Positions 23,818 to 32,466 of a stretch of DNA of 64,000 nt are shown one piece after another. Positions within the stretch are counted from its first letter, which is position 1, and each line of letters starts with the position of its first letter. The notes beneath the pieces are model-generated. The model made no database searches. It had not been told where the DNA came from and saw only the letters and a program-made list of their open reading frames with translations. Both the position numbers and the translations under genes were made by a program. Origin of the DNA: Gemmiger sp. An50 (GTDB lineage: Bacteria > Bacillota > Clostridia > Oscillospirales > Ruminococcaceae); the NCBI RefSeq assembly GCF_002161595.1, contig NZ_NFID01000006.1, positions 62,001 through 126,000 on the forward strand. Direction: 5' to 3'.

Positions 23818-25758
23818 TTGGCAGTTGAAGATTACAAAAAGGCTCAAAAAATGGGCCAGCGAAATTTCCGGGCCTGCGTTTCCAAGGGGCAGTACCCCTA
23901 TCTGCAGGTGCTGGACGATATTCTGGAAAACACCGAGCTGGACGGCACCCAGCCCCTGGGCGTAGTGAACATCCCCCTGGATTCCATCGTGGGCACCAAG
24001 ACCGAGGGCCGCAAGACCGCTTTCGCCCGGAACTTTATGCCCCTTTTGGGCGAGCGCACCGAGTTCGCCCTGAAATGGAGTGCTCTGTGCGACTCCCAGA
24101 TGGAGGAGGGCATCCGCGATCCCATTGAGGCGGTGGAGTTTTTGAACCGCTTTTATGTGGTGGAGGGCAACAAACGGGTATCGGTGATGAAATACTTCGG
24201 CGCGGGCAGCATCCCCGGCACCGTGACCCGTTATATCCCCAAACGCAACGGCTCCAAGGAAGTCAACATCTACTATGAGTTCCTGGATTTCTACAAGCTG
24301 ACCCAGATCAATCTGCTCTGGTTCACCGAAGAGGGCCGCTTTGCCAAGTTTGTGGCTGCGGCGGGCAAGGCTCCCGGCGAGCGCTGGAGCGACGACGACA
24401 AGAGCATGCTCACCTCGATGTATTACCGGTTCCGCTCGGTGTTCATGCAGCGCGGCGGAGACCGGCTGCCCATCACCCCGGCCGACGCTCTGCTGGCCGT
24501 GATGGGAGTCTACCCTTACCGGCAGCTGTGCGGCATGAGCATGCAGGAGCTGCAGCAGGCGGTGGAGCGGGCCTGGAGCGAGGTCCTGGTGCTGACCCGG
24601 CCGGACGCGGTGGAGCTTTCCATGGAGCCTGCTTTCCCGCCCCAGAACACCAGCCTGTTCTCCCGGCTGCACAGCCCCATTGCCTTCCAGGCGCCCAGCC
24701 TGAAGGTTGGCTTTGTGTATGAAAAGAGCGCCGACACCTCTCCCTGGACCTACGCCCACGATTTCGGCCGCGGCGAGCTGGAAGAACATTTCGACGGCCG
24801 GGTGACCACCCTGTGCTACGACAATGTGCAGCCCGAGGTAAACGGCGAAGAGGTACTGGAGAAGGCGGTGGCCGACGGCTGCGACGTGATCTTCACCACC
24901 ACACCCAAGCTGATCAACGCCAGTTTGAAGGCTTCGCTGGCCCATCCGGAAGTGAAGATCATCAACTGTTCGCTGAACATGTCTCACCCCTCCATCCGCA
25001 CCTACTACGGGCGCATCCATGAGGCCAAGTTCCTGCTGGGCGCCATCGCGGGTGCCTTGGCGGACGACAACAAGATCGGCTATGTGGCCACCTACCCCAC
25101 CTATGGTATGATCGCCGCCATCAACGCCTTTGCTCTGGGCGCGCAGATGACCAATCCCCGGGCGCAGGTGTATCTGGAATGGACCTCGGAAAAGGGCGCG
25201 GATATCTCTGCCCGCTTCGCCGAGAACGGCGTGACCCTGATCTCGGATCTGGACAACCGCGCACCCCAGCAGCCCCCCTGGAAGTTCGGTCTTTACCGGC
25301 TGGACGGAGAACACATCTGCAACTACGCCATGCCCTTCTGGAACTGGGGCGAATTCTATGTGCGTATCGTGCAGTCCATCATGAACGGCGGCTGGTCCGC
25401 CGGCAGCAGCGGCGAGCGCGCGCTGAACTACTGGTGGGGCATGGACGCCGGCGTGATCGACGTGCTGTGCTCCCGCGGCCTGCCCGCTGAGACGCAGCGC
25501 CTGGTCAGCCTGCTGCGTCAGGCGGTCTGCAGCCGGGACTTCGATCCCTTTGCAGGCGTGCTTTATGCCCAGGGCGGCCGCGTGGTGATGCCCGCGGATC
25601 ACAGCCGCCTCACCGCGGAGCAGGTGATCACCATGGACTGGCTGGCCAATAACGTGATCGGCCGCATCCCCCGCTTCGATGAACTGATCGACGAGGCCAA
25701 ACCCCTGGTTTCGCTGATCGGCGTTCACAAGGACGAAACAACCACCAAGATCCTGTAA
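23818..25758 (+). CDS. Cytosolic ParB-like N-domain fused to BMP/PnrA ligand-binding domain
   Basis: A 646-residue protein without signal peptide. Residues about 45-145 resemble a ParB/sulfiredoxin-like N-terminal domain (IPLDSIVGTKTEG, EGIRDPIEAVEF, YVVEGNKRVSVMKYFG). The middle is helical (residues 190-270). Residues about 295-645 are a basic-membrane-protein (BMP/PnrA) type I periplasmic-binding fold: LKVGFVYEKSADTSPWTYAH, CDVIFTTTPKLINAS, FLLGAIAGALADDNKIG. BMP domains bind purine nucleosides outside the cell; here the domain must be intracellular. The start is TTG at 23818 with AAGGAGGGATC. A metallophosphoesterase gene follows after 28 bases. It is probably a nucleoside-sensing regulator, but this is inference. 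Confidence 0.8.
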   Translation: MAVEDYKKAQKMGQRNFRACVSKGQYPYLQVLDDILENTELDGTQPLGVVNIPLDSIVGTKTEGRKTAFARNFMPLLGERTEFALKWSALCDSQMEEGIRDPIEAVEFLNRFYVVEGNKRVSVMKYFGAGSIPGTVTRYIPKRNGSKEVNIYYEFLDFYKLTQINLLWFTEEGRFAKFVAAAGKAPGERWSDDDKSMLTSMYYRFRSVFMQRGGDRLPITPADALLAVMGVYPYRQLCGMSMQELQQAVERAWSEVLVLTRPDAVELSMEPAFPPQNTSLFSRLHSPIAFQAPSLKVGFVYEKSADTSPWTYAHDFGRGELEEHFDGRVTTLCYDNVQPEVNGEEVLEKAVADGCDVIFTTTPKLINASLKASLAHPEVKIINCSLNMSHPSIRTYYGRIHEAKFLLGAIAGALADDNKIGYVATYPTYGMIAAINAFALGAQMTNPRAQVYLEWTSEKGADISARFAENGVTLISDLDNRAPQQPPWKFGLYRLDGEHICNYAMPFWNWGEFYVRIVQSIMNGGWSAGSSGERALNYWWGMDAGVIDVLCSRGLPAETQRLVSLLRQAVCSRDFDPFAGVLYAQGGRVVMPADHSRLTAEQVITMDWLANNVIGRIPRFDELIDEAKPLVSLIGVHKDETTTKIL

Positions 25759-25786
25759 ACACAGGCTCGGCGAGGAGAAGTCAAAC

Positions 25787-26452
25787 ATGAAAATTTTGCT
25801 GCTGGCAGATGAAGAATCCAAGGCCCTGTGGGATTTTTTCAGCCCGGACAAGATCCGCGGCTATGATCTCATCATCTCCTGCGGGGACCTGAATCCCCAT
25901 TATCTGACCCTGCTGGCCACCTTTACCTCCGCCCCTCTGCTTTATGTACACGGCAACCACGACACCCGCTATCTGCACGATCCGCCGGAGGGCTGCATCT
26001 GCATCGAGGACGATATTTTTGAATACCGAGGGATACGGGTTCTGGGCCTGGGCGGCTCATTTCGTTACAAGGAAGGGCCTTTCCAGTACACGGAAAGCCA
26101 GATGGCAAACCGCATCCGGCGGCTGCGCCGCAAGCTGAAAAGCTACAAGGGCTTCGATATCCTGGTCACCCATGCGCCCGCCCGGGGCTTAAACGACGGC
26201 GAAGATCTTCCGCATCGGGGCTTTGAGTGCTTCAACCGCCTGCTGGACGAATATTCCCCCGGCTATTTCGTACACGGACATGTGCATATGAGCTACAACG
26301 CCAATCTCCCCCGCTGCTGCCAGAAAGGCAGCACTACCGTGGTGAACGCCTACGAAAAGCATGTGATCGAGATCGAGCCGGACCCGAACCGGCCGGTCCG
26401 CCCCGACTGGTGGCAGCTTTGGAAACGGCTGCCCATCGTCAGCCAGCTGTAA
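25787..26452 (+). CDS. Calcineurin-like metallophosphoesterase
   Basis: A 221-residue metallophosphoesterase. The two-metal site motifs are IISCGDLNPHY (GD), VHGNHDTRYL (GNHD), DILVTHAPARGLND (TH) and YFVHGHVHMSY (GHxH). It would hydrolyse a phosphodiester or phosphomonoester, possibly a nucleotide. It lies 28 bases downstream of the ParB-like/BMP fusion with a GAGGAGAAG signal and ends at a strong terminator, so the two form an operon. A link between nucleoside sensing and phosphoester cleavage is suggested only by this arrangement. Confidence 0.88.
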   Translation: MKILLLADEESKALWDFFSPDKIRGYDLIISCGDLNPHYLTLLATFTSAPLLYVHGNHDTRYLHDPPEGCICIEDDIFEYRGIRVLGLGGSFRYKEGPFQYTESQMANRIRRLRRKLKSYKGFDILVTHAPARGLNDGEDLPHRGFECFNRLLDEYSPGYFVHGHVHMSYNANLPRCCQKGSTTVVNAYEKHVIEIEPDPNRPVRPDWWQLWKRLPIVSQL

Positions 26453-26460
26453 GCAACAAA

Positions 26461-26517
26461 AAACTCCGCTCCCGCACCCTGGATTCCAGGGCTCGCGGGA
26501 GCGGAGCTTTTATTTTT
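26461..26517. terminator. Bidirectional terminator
   Basis: Arms CTCCGCTCCCGC (26464-26475) and GCGGGAGCGGAG (26495-26506) with an inner CCCTGGATTCCAGGG hairpin are flanked by AACAAAAAA and CTTTTATTTTT. It serves the metallophosphoesterase gene and the opposite small gene. Confidence 0.88.
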
Positions 26518-26543
26518 CAGAATGCATCTTCCCGATTGACCGC

Positions 26544-26675
26544 TCAGCGGCGGGCACGTGCCCGAACCGGGCGCAGCCAGTGGGGGACAAAAGGCAGTTG
26601 TTCCAGCCAGGCCAGCACCTGTGCCGAAGGGCCGAGCTGAATCAGGGCCTGCTGCAAAAACGATTGGATCATCAT
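26544..26675 (-). CDS. Small protein, 43 aa
   Basis: A short frame with a good AAAGGAGAGCACC ribosome binding site encodes MMIQSFLQQALIQLGPSAQV and then VLAWLEQLPFVPHWLRPVRARARR (given in parts). It has one amphipathic or weakly hydrophobic helix followed by a strongly basic tail, as in membrane-associated small proteins or toxin-like peptides. It is followed by the bidirectional terminator at 26461-26517, which supports a real monocistronic gene. Function unknown. Confidence 0.5.
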   Translation of the reverse strand: MMIQSFLQQALIQLGPSAQVLAWLEQLPFVPHWLRPVRARARR

Positions 26676-26777
26676 GGTGCTCTCCTTTATCAATTGGTTT
26701 TGGGAAAATCGCCGGTCGAATTTCCTAGTTATATGGTAGCAGATTCCTCTGCCGGCCGCGGTAACTTTATCACCGAA

Positions 26778-26805
26778 GCCACGGCTGTTGTGACCGTGGC
26801 TTTAC
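26778..26805. terminator. Weak hairpin downstream of membrane-anchored protein gene
   Basis: AAGCCACGG and CCGTGGCTT form a nine-base stem with a nine-base loop in the gap between the 43-residue gene and the membrane-anchored protein. The T-tract is poor on both strands, so termination is uncertain. Confidence 0.4.
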
Positions 26806-26866
26806 TATACCAATCGAATTTGAACAGAATATGAGCACACTGCGAAAGATCCGAGAAATGCCTGCC

Positions 26867-27988
26867 TCAGCGGCCCTTGCGGGACAATACCATGAGCACC
26901 AGCAGGCAGAACAGCACCACGCCGCCCAGCGCCCAGGGCAGCCAGGTATGCTTCTGCATGGTCTGGGCCAGCGAGCTTTGCCCCAGGACTGGTGCGGTGG
27001 GCTGCGACTGCTCCGGCTGACCGGTCTGGGCCACGCTCTCCGCCTCCCCCGCTTGCGGCTGGGCCGTCTCTGCCGGGGCTTCGCTCACCTTCGCACCCCC
27101 CAGCATTTCGGCCAGCGTGTCGGCGGTGAGGCTGCACACTGCGTTCAGCGGCGCATCCATGGCATCCACCGCAACAATGTTTCGCTCCTCGTCCAGTGTC
27201 ATCTGCTTCTGGCTGAGCAGCAGCAGCTGAACGCCGGAGTCCGCAAAGAATTTATCCTTCACCTGCTGGCGGAAGGCCTGTTGGTCGCCGGTATCCGCCT
27301 CGCCGAACTGAGCCAGCACGAACCGCCGGGCCCGTTCCTCATTGGTGATATCCGTATAATATCGCTCGATGGCATCGGACAGGTCGTCTCCACTTTTCAG
27401 CGTGCTGCCGATGTTCACCCCGTCCAGATCTGCCAGCCAGTCGCTTTGCGGCATCAGGCTGGCGTTCTCGTCCTCGCAGGCAAAGTAGGGTTTCAGCTGC
27501 TGGATGCAGCCCTCTTCGTCCGCACCGATTCCCTGAATGCTGCCCGCCAGCTGGATGCAATCGCCGCCCCAGGTGCAGACCACCGGCATCCGTTTGTAGG
27601 TGGCGCCGATTCCGGCCACCAGATGCACAAAGTCCACTAGCTCGCCAGTGGCTGGGATCTGCACGTTCTCCAGCGTTTGCAGCTGCTCCAGCTCCGGGGC
27701 CTGCTGCTCCGCAAACTGGGCGAATTCCTCGCTGGGCATACCCAAAATCATATCCCAGCTGGCATCCGCGTAGCGCTGGGCGCGTATGTAGTTGATGGTG
27801 AGCATCAGCGGGTCGGTCTCGGTCTGCTGGGCGGCGGTGTATTGCTCCGCCAACTGCTGCAGTCGGGCCGTCTGCTCCAGCGCTTCGTTCAGTGAAGCGG
27901 TCTCAGCCGCATGGACCGGTGTCAGCATACAGACTGCCAGCAGCACGACGCTCAGCGCGCTCAGTCCTTTTTTGAGTCTCTCTTTCAT
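26867..27988 (-). CDS. Secreted, C-terminally membrane-anchored protein
   Basis: A 373-residue protein with a Sec signal peptide (KKGLSALSVVLLAVCMLTPVHAAE, given here as LSVVLLAVCMLTPVHA), a large extracellular acidic domain, a Gln/Pro/Glu-rich linker (AETAQPQAGEAESVAQ) around residues 300-335, and a C-terminal transmembrane helix (LPWALGGVVLFCLLVLMV) with the positive tail SRKGR. This is not an LPXTG anchor. The start at 27988 has AAAGGAGAAGCC. Its own promoter lies at 28030-28057. No enzymatic motif is recognised; the region around MPVVCTWGGDCIQLAG is the most distinctive. Confidence 0.8.
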   Translation of the reverse strand: MKERLKKGLSALSVVLLAVCMLTPVHAAETASLNEALEQTARLQQLAEQYTAAQQTETDPLMLTINYIRAQRYADASWDMILGMPSEEFAQFAEQQAPELEQLQTLENVQIPATGELVDFVHLVAGIGATYKRMPVVCTWGGDCIQLAGSIQGIGADEEGCIQQLKPYFACEDENASLMPQSDWLADLDGVNIGSTLKSGDDLSDAIERYYTDITNEERARRFVLAQFGEADTGDQQAFRQQVKDKFFADSGVQLLLLSQKQMTLDEERNIVAVDAMDAPLNAVCSLTADTLAEMLGGAKVSEAPAETAQPQAGEAESVAQTGQPEQSQPTAPVLGQSSLAQTMQKHTWLPWALGGVVLFCLLVLMVLSRKGR

Positions 27989-28029
27989 GGCTTCTCCTTT
28001 GCCCCTCATTTTCGTGTGGTTCGTGCCTT

Positions 28030-28057
28030 ATTATACCGGATGCCGCCCGCAATGCAA
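28030..28057 (-). promoter_or_regulatory. Promoter of membrane-anchored protein gene
   Basis: On the minus strand TTGCAT (28052-28057) and TATAAT (28030-28035) are 16 bases apart, 41 bases before the ATG at 27988. Confidence 0.65.
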
Positions 28058-28100
28058 TGGAAAATTTGTAAAATAGCCGCTTTTTTGCCTTTCTATATAC

Positions 28101-28143
28101 AAAAAGCCGCGGACGCGACCCCTGGAAAGGGCGTGCCCGCGGC
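28101..28143 (-). terminator. Terminator of transaldolase gene
   Basis: GCCGCGG (28106-28112) pairs with CCGCGGC (28137-28143); additional pairs form inside. On the minus strand the stem is followed by TTTTTG. It lies 18 bases after the transaldolase stop. Confidence 0.8.
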
Positions 28144-28160
28144 GAATGTGTTATGGAAAA

Positions 28161-28817
28161 TTACTGACCAAACACTGCCAGGTAATCCTTTTTGAACTTC
28201 TCGATGCCCTGATCGGTGAGAGGATGCTTGGTCATCTGCTCGATCACCTTGTAGGGCACGGTGGCGATGTCCGCCCCAGCCAGAGCGCAGTCGGTCACGT
28301 GGATGGGGTTGCGCACGCTGGCGGCGATGATCTGGCAGTTGATGTCCGGATAATTGTCGAACATCTGGCAGATCATGCGGATCAGGTCGATGCCGGGCTG
28401 GCTGATATCGTCCAGACGGCCCAGGAAGGGCGACACATAGGTGGCGCCTGCACGGGCGGCCAGCAGCGCCTGGTTGGCGCTGAAGATCAGGGTGCAGTTG
28501 GTCTTAATGCCCTCGGCGCTCAGCGCCTTGATGGCCTTCAAGCCCTCGGTGGTCATGGGGATCTTGACCACCATATTGGGATGCATGGCCGCGATGGCTC
28601 GGCCCTCGGCGATCATGCTCTCGGCATCCTCGGTGGTAGCCTTCACCTCACCGGAGATGGGACCGTCCACAATGGCGGCGATCTCCTTCAGGGTTTCGGC
28701 GTAGTCCCGGCCTTCCTTGGCGATCAGGCTGGGGTTGGTGGTCACACCGGCGATCACGCCCATCTCGTTGGCTTTGCGGATCTCATCCACGTTGGCGGTA
28801 TCAATAAAGAATTTCAT
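28161..28817 (-). CDS. Transaldolase / fructose-6-phosphate aldolase family
   Basis: A 218-residue short transaldolase (TalC/FSA type). The Schiff-base lysine is in [15 protein letters not shown]. The N-terminus [20 protein letters not shown] and the segments [12 protein letters not shown] and [19 protein letters not shown] are typical. It moves a dihydroxyacetone unit between sugar phosphates or cleaves fructose 6-phosphate. It lies 22 bases downstream of the sugar-isomerase-like gene and ends at a terminator, so the two are one transcript. Transaldolase and FSA activities cannot be separated with certainty by eye. Confidence 0.92.
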   Translation of the reverse strand: MKFFIDTANVDEIRKANEMGVIAGVTTNPSLIAKEGRDYAETLKEIAAIVDGPISGEVKATTEDAESMIAEGRAIAAMHPNMVVKIPMTTEGLKAIKALSAEGIKTNCTLIFSANQALLAARAGATYVSPFLGRLDDISQPGIDLIRMICQMFDNYPDINCQIIAASVRNPIHVTDCALAGADIATVPYKVIEQMTKHPLTDQGIEKFKKDYLAVFGQ

Positions 28818-28839
28818 GGCTCGTTTCTCCTTTCAGCCT

Positions 28840-30045
28840 TTATTCGCTTTTTGCCTGCTTGAAGAACTCCTCCACCACGTCGGCCCAGTGACCCCGGCAG
28901 ATCATGTGATGGTTGGAAATGGGAGCGGTCACAAAATAGTCGGTGCCCTGGGGCAGACGGATGTGCAGCTGGGTGCGGCACAGATCATCCCGGTGCAGGC
29001 TGGCCACCAGCTCAGCATCCTGCACATAATAGCGCTCCATGGTCTCGTCACACTTGAAGATGGTGATGGGGCCGGGGGCCAGCTCGCCTGCCAGCGCCAC
29101 GCCCAGGCCGGACTCGAAGTGGGTGGTCAGCTCATAGGAATCGGGCATGTTGATGGGCAGAGTGCAGTGGGCGAAGATCATCTCGCTGTTATGGCGGTCC
29201 AGCTGGCTGGGGTTCGCCATGAACACCGGCTGACCGATGAGCTGATACAGCACCGTCATGGCCAGCATGCTGCGGGTATCGCCCTCACAGGCGGCAGGGA
29301 TGCCCTCCGCGTTCAGGATGGCCAGGGCCAGACAGCCGGTGGTACCGATGCTGCCCAGCAGGTCGAAGCAGCGCAGGGTCATGGCCTTCAGACCGTACTT
29401 CTCCACCAGACGCTTGGCCGCACCGTACACGTTCAGGGCCTTTTCCATCTCCACCGGGTCATAACCGCTGGCCTTGAGCGCGCGGGTGTACTCGTTTTCC
29501 GGGTAGCCGCCCTTGTGGTACTCGTCCACCAGCTCCTGCACCTCCAGAACCACCAGGTCCGCCCCGAAGCGCTGCTTGAGAGTGGCGTGATCGGCACAGC
29601 TGGCCACCAGGGTGATGGCCTCGCCGATGGCGCCCATCCGCATGGAGGCAATGGCCTTGCGGGCCTGGGCCGCTCTCAGGATCGCCAGCAGGCGGCGGGC
29701 GTTCTCCTCCACCGTGCCGTGGATGATCTCGCCCTGCTTGCCGTTGCGCTGCAGGTAAGAAAGAATCTCCATGGATGCGGCCAGGGAGTTGTAGGCAGGC
29801 ACCGTGAGCAGTACATAGGGGCCATCCACGCAGCCGCATACATGGCTGAAGGGAGCGGCGGTGCCGCCGGAGCCGATGAAGAACACGTGCACATCCTGAG
29901 CCACAAAGTCTTCTTCCTGCGCCGCATACACCTCCACGCCCATGGCCTGGCTCAGCTGGCGCAGGTAGTCCGCGCAGTAGTCAGGAATGTGAGGGTCGTT
30001 GCAGTTGGTGGGGCCCAGAATCTGATAAACGCCAAGTCGTTCCAT
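28840..30045 (-). CDS. L-fucose/L-arabinose-isomerase-like protein
   Basis: A 401-residue protein of the FucI/AraA-like superfamily. Recognisable parts are HVFFIGSGGTAAPF (N-terminal sugar-binding Rossmann-like part), RCFDLLGSIGTTGCLALAILN, GIPAACEGDTRSMLAM, with the presumed metal-ligand Glu/Asp in CEGD, and a C-terminal SNHHMICRGHWAD with histidines. Such proteins include true isomerases and poorly characterised sugar isomerase homologues. It is co-transcribed with a transaldolase, which supports a role in pentose or deoxysugar use. The substrate is not known. Confidence 0.75.
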   Translation of the reverse strand: MERLGVYQILGPTNCNDPHIPDYCADYLRQLSQAMGVEVYAAQEEDFVAQDVHVFFIGSGGTAAPFSHVCGCVDGPYVLLTVPAYNSLAASMEILSYLQRNGKQGEIIHGTVEENARRLLAILRAAQARKAIASMRMGAIGEAITLVASCADHATLKQRFGADLVVLEVQELVDEYHKGGYPENEYTRALKASGYDPVEMEKALNVYGAAKRLVEKYGLKAMTLRCFDLLGSIGTTGCLALAILNAEGIPAACEGDTRSMLAMTVLYQLIGQPVFMANPSQLDRHNSEMIFAHCTLPINMPDSYELTTHFESGLGVALAGELAPGPITIFKCDETMERYYVQDAELVASLHRDDLCRTQLHIRLPQGTDYFVTAPISNHHMICRGHWADVVEEFFKQAKSE

Positions 30046-30142
30046 TGTATTGTTCCTTTCCGCCTCGCCGCTTTGACGAAAGCGTTCATTCTTTTTTGTT
30101 GTTTTTATTATTTTTGTGGATTTTGCCTTTCGCTGCCGGTAA

Positions 30143-30176
30143 AAAAGCGCACAGGGAATTTTCCCTGTGCGCTTTT
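30143..30176 (-). terminator. Terminator of the nucleoside operon
   Basis: Perfect 16-base arms AAAAGCGCACAGGGAA and TTCCCTGTGCGCTTTT with a two-base centre precede TTTTTTACC on the minus strand, 36 bases after the transketolase stop. It could also stop rightward transcription. Confidence 0.9.
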
Positions 30177-30211
30177 GAAAGCGGAAGGCGCAAACCGCGG
30201 ATTCAATCTGC

Positions 30212-31159
30212 TTATTTGCGGGCCAGCACCCGGCGGACCGCCGCGGCGATATCCGGCGCGCGCAGGCCGAATTCGTCCATCAGCACATTGCCGGGGCCGG
30301 AATGGCCGTACTCGTCCTGTACGCCCACCTTTTCCATGGGTACCGGGCAGGTGCGCAGCAGCACATCGCCCACCGCGTCGCCCAGACCGCCGATCACGCT
30401 GTGCTCCTCAGCGGTGACGATGGCGCCGGTCTCTCGGGCAGCCTTTACGATGGCTTCCTCGTCCACCGGCTTGATGGTGTGCATGTTGATGACGCGCACG
30501 CTCACACCCTCGGCGGCCAGAAGCTCCGCCGCCTTCAGCGCTTCGCAGACCTCCGCGCCCATGGCGATCACGGTAACGTCGGTACCGGCACGCTTTTCAA
30601 TGCTCTTGCCCCACTCAAAGCGGTAATCGTCGTTGTGGTTGATGCACTCCACCGGCAGGCGGCCCAGACGCAGGTAAACCGGGCCCTCATAGGCCAGCAT
30701 CGCCTTGACTGCCGCCATGGTCTCGTAATGGTCCGAGGGGCAGATCACAGTCATGCCGGGGATGCTGCGCATGGTGGCGCAGTCCTCGTTGCACTGATGG
30801 GTGGCGCCGTCCTCGCCCACGCTCACGCCCGCATGGGTACCCACAACCTTCACGTTCAGATGGGGATAGCCCACCGAGTTGCGCACCTGCTCCATGGCGC
30901 GCTCGGCGCTGAACATGGCAAAGGTGCAGGCCACGGGGATCTTGCCGCAGCTGGCCAGGCCAGCCGCCACGCCGATCATGTTGCATTCCGAGATGCCGCA
31001 GTCCACAAAGCGCTCGGGGCAGGCTGCCTTGAACAGGTCGGTACGGGTGGCTTTTGCCAGGTCGGCATCCAGCACCACCAGCTGGGGGTATTCCTTCGCC
31101 GCTTCGGCCAAAGCCATGCCGAAGCTCTCGCGGGTTGCCTTATTGATGATCTCAGCCAT
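30212..31159 (-). CDS. Transketolase, C-terminal subunit
   Basis: A 315-residue half-transketolase with the pyrimidine-binding and C-terminal domains. VDCGISECNMIGVAAGLASCGK contains the Glu that activates thiamine diphosphate; VGEDGATHQCNED and TVICPSDHYETM are family blocks. It pairs with the N-terminal subunit encoded just upstream, overlapping by eight bases. Split transketolases are common in Clostridia. It is the last gene of the nucleoside operon. Confidence 0.93.
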   Translation of the reverse strand: MAEIINKATRESFGMALAEAAKEYPQLVVLDADLAKATRTDLFKAACPERFVDCGISECNMIGVAAGLASCGKIPVACTFAMFSAERAMEQVRNSVGYPHLNVKVVGTHAGVSVGEDGATHQCNEDCATMRSIPGMTVICPSDHYETMAAVKAMLAYEGPVYLRLGRLPVECINHNDDYRFEWGKSIEKRAGTDVTVIAMGAEVCEALKAAELLAAEGVSVRVINMHTIKPVDEEAIVKAARETGAIVTAEEHSVIGGLGDAVGDVLLRTCPVPMEKVGVQDEYGHSGPGNVLMDEFGLRAPDIAAAVRRVLARK

Positions 31160-32003
31160 TGTTTTCCACCTCCTGCATCGCGGCGCGCAGCTCGCTCATC
31201 GCCTGCTCATACTGCTCGTCGTTGGGGGCCGCGCCGTGCCAGCCGGCCTGGTCCTCCATGTAGCTGACGCCCTTGCCCTTCACGGTCTTGGCCAGCAGCA
31301 CAGCGGGCTTGCCGGTCACTGCGCGGGCCTTGTTGAAGGCCTCTTCCAGCTGCTCCAGATCGTTGCCGTCGGCCACCTTGATGACCTCAAAGCCAAAGCC
31401 CTCAAACTTTTTGTCCAGGGGCTCGATGCCGGCCACGTCTTCCACGCGGCCGTCGATCTGCAGGCCGTTGCAGTCCACGATCCAGCACAGGTTGTCCAGC
31501 TTGTTGTGGGCGGCGAACATGGCTGCCTCCCACACCTGGCCTTCCTCCACCTCGCCGTCGCCCAGCAGGGCATAGACCCGGTAATCATCGCCGAACAGCT
31601 TGGCGGACAGCGCCATGCCGCAGGCTGCGCTTACGCCCTGGCCCAGGCTGCCGGTGGTCATATCCACACCGGGGATCTTTTTCATATCGGGATGGCCCTG
31701 CAGGATGGAGCCCGGCGCACGGAAGGTGGGCAGAAGCTCGGGGGCGAAGAAGCCGCGGCGGCACAGTGCAGAGTAATAGCCCGGGCTGCTGTGGCCCTTG
31801 GAGAGCACCAGCCGGTCACGGCCGGGGGCCTTGGGCTGAGCGGGGTCCACCCGCAGCTCCTTTTGATACAGCCAAGTGAAAATCTCGGCGCTGGACAGCG
31901 CGCCGCCCGGGTGGCCGGAATGGGCCGCGTGCACCTGGGTCACCACATCCATGCGAAGCTGGCAGGCCGCCAGTTTCAAGCGTTTCAGCTCCTGTTTTTC
32001 CAT
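31152..32003 (-). CDS. Transketolase, N-terminal subunit
   Basis: A 283-residue half-transketolase with the thiamine-diphosphate-binding domain: AAHSGHPGGALSSAEIFTWL, VLSKGHSSPGYYSAL, TGSLGQGVSAACGMAL and the GDG...N motif LLGDGEVEEGQVWEAAMFA followed by NLCWIVDCNGLQ. With the C-terminal subunit it transfers two-carbon units between pentose phosphates and glyceraldehyde 3-phosphate. It lies 28 bases after rpiB. Confidence 0.94.
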   Translation of the reverse strand: MEKQELKRLKLAACQLRMDVVTQVHAAHSGHPGGALSSAEIFTWLYQKELRVDPAQPKAPGRDRLVLSKGHSSPGYYSALCRRGFFAPELLPTFRAPGSILQGHPDMKKIPGVDMTTGSLGQGVSAACGMALSAKLFGDDYRVYALLGDGEVEEGQVWEAAMFAAHNKLDNLCWIVDCNGLQIDGRVEDVAGIEPLDKKFEGFGFEVIKVADGNDLEQLEEAFNKARAVTGKPAVLLAKTVKGKGVSYMEDQAGWHGAAPNDEQYEQAMSELRAAMQEVENNG

Positions 32004-32031
32004 ACGTTAGCCTCCTTGCTGGTCAATCGCT

Positions 32032-32466
32032 TTACTGGATCTCATCGATCATCTTTACGCGCGGCTCATGGATGCCGTGCTGGAATTCTGCCGCCATATA
32101 GGCCTGCACCATGGCCCAGGCGTGCTCAATACCCGTGGTACGGCCGCCGAAGGCGATCACGTTGGCATTGTTGTGCTCCTTGGCCATCCGGGCGCTGTAG
32201 CAATCGGTGCAAAGGGCAGCCCGGATGCCCTTTACCTTGTTGGCCGCGATGGAGATACCGATGCCGGTGCCGCAGCACAGCAGGCCGAAATCCTGCCCCT
32301 GGGCCAGCAGCACCTTGCACAGATCCACCGCGATCATGGGATAATCCACCATGGTTTTGTCGTGGCAGCCCACGTCCAGTACCTCGTGGCCCTGGTCCAT
32401 CAGGCGCTTTTTCAGTTCTTCCTTCAGCTCAAAACCGCCGTGGTCGCTTCCCACTACAATTCTCAT
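32032..32466 (-). CDS. rpiB: Ribose-5-phosphate isomerase B
   Basis: A 144-residue RpiB/LacAB-family isomerase. MRIVVGSDHGGFELKEELK is the N-terminal signature, and LLCCGTGIGISIAANKVKG contains the catalytic cysteine region; NNANVIAFGGRTTG is the third block. It interconverts ribose 5-phosphate and ribulose 5-phosphate. The start at 32466 overlaps the stop of rpe (ATGA) and has AAAGGAG. The operon context supports ribose rather than allose or galactose 6-phosphate. Confidence 0.93.
   Translation of the reverse strand: MRIVVGSDHGGFELKEELKKRLMDQGHEVLDVGCHDKTMVDYPMIAVDLCKVLLAQGQDFGLLCCGTGIGISIAANKVKGIRAALCTDCYSARMAKEHNNANVIAFGGRTTGIEHAWAMVQAYMAAEFQHGIHEPRVKMIDEIQ

Noticed and set aside
22575-25851. 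Long minus-strand frames opposite the MATE and BMP-fusion genes
   Set aside because: They are antisense to recognised plus-strand genes and have the His/Gln/Val-rich composition of shadow frames.
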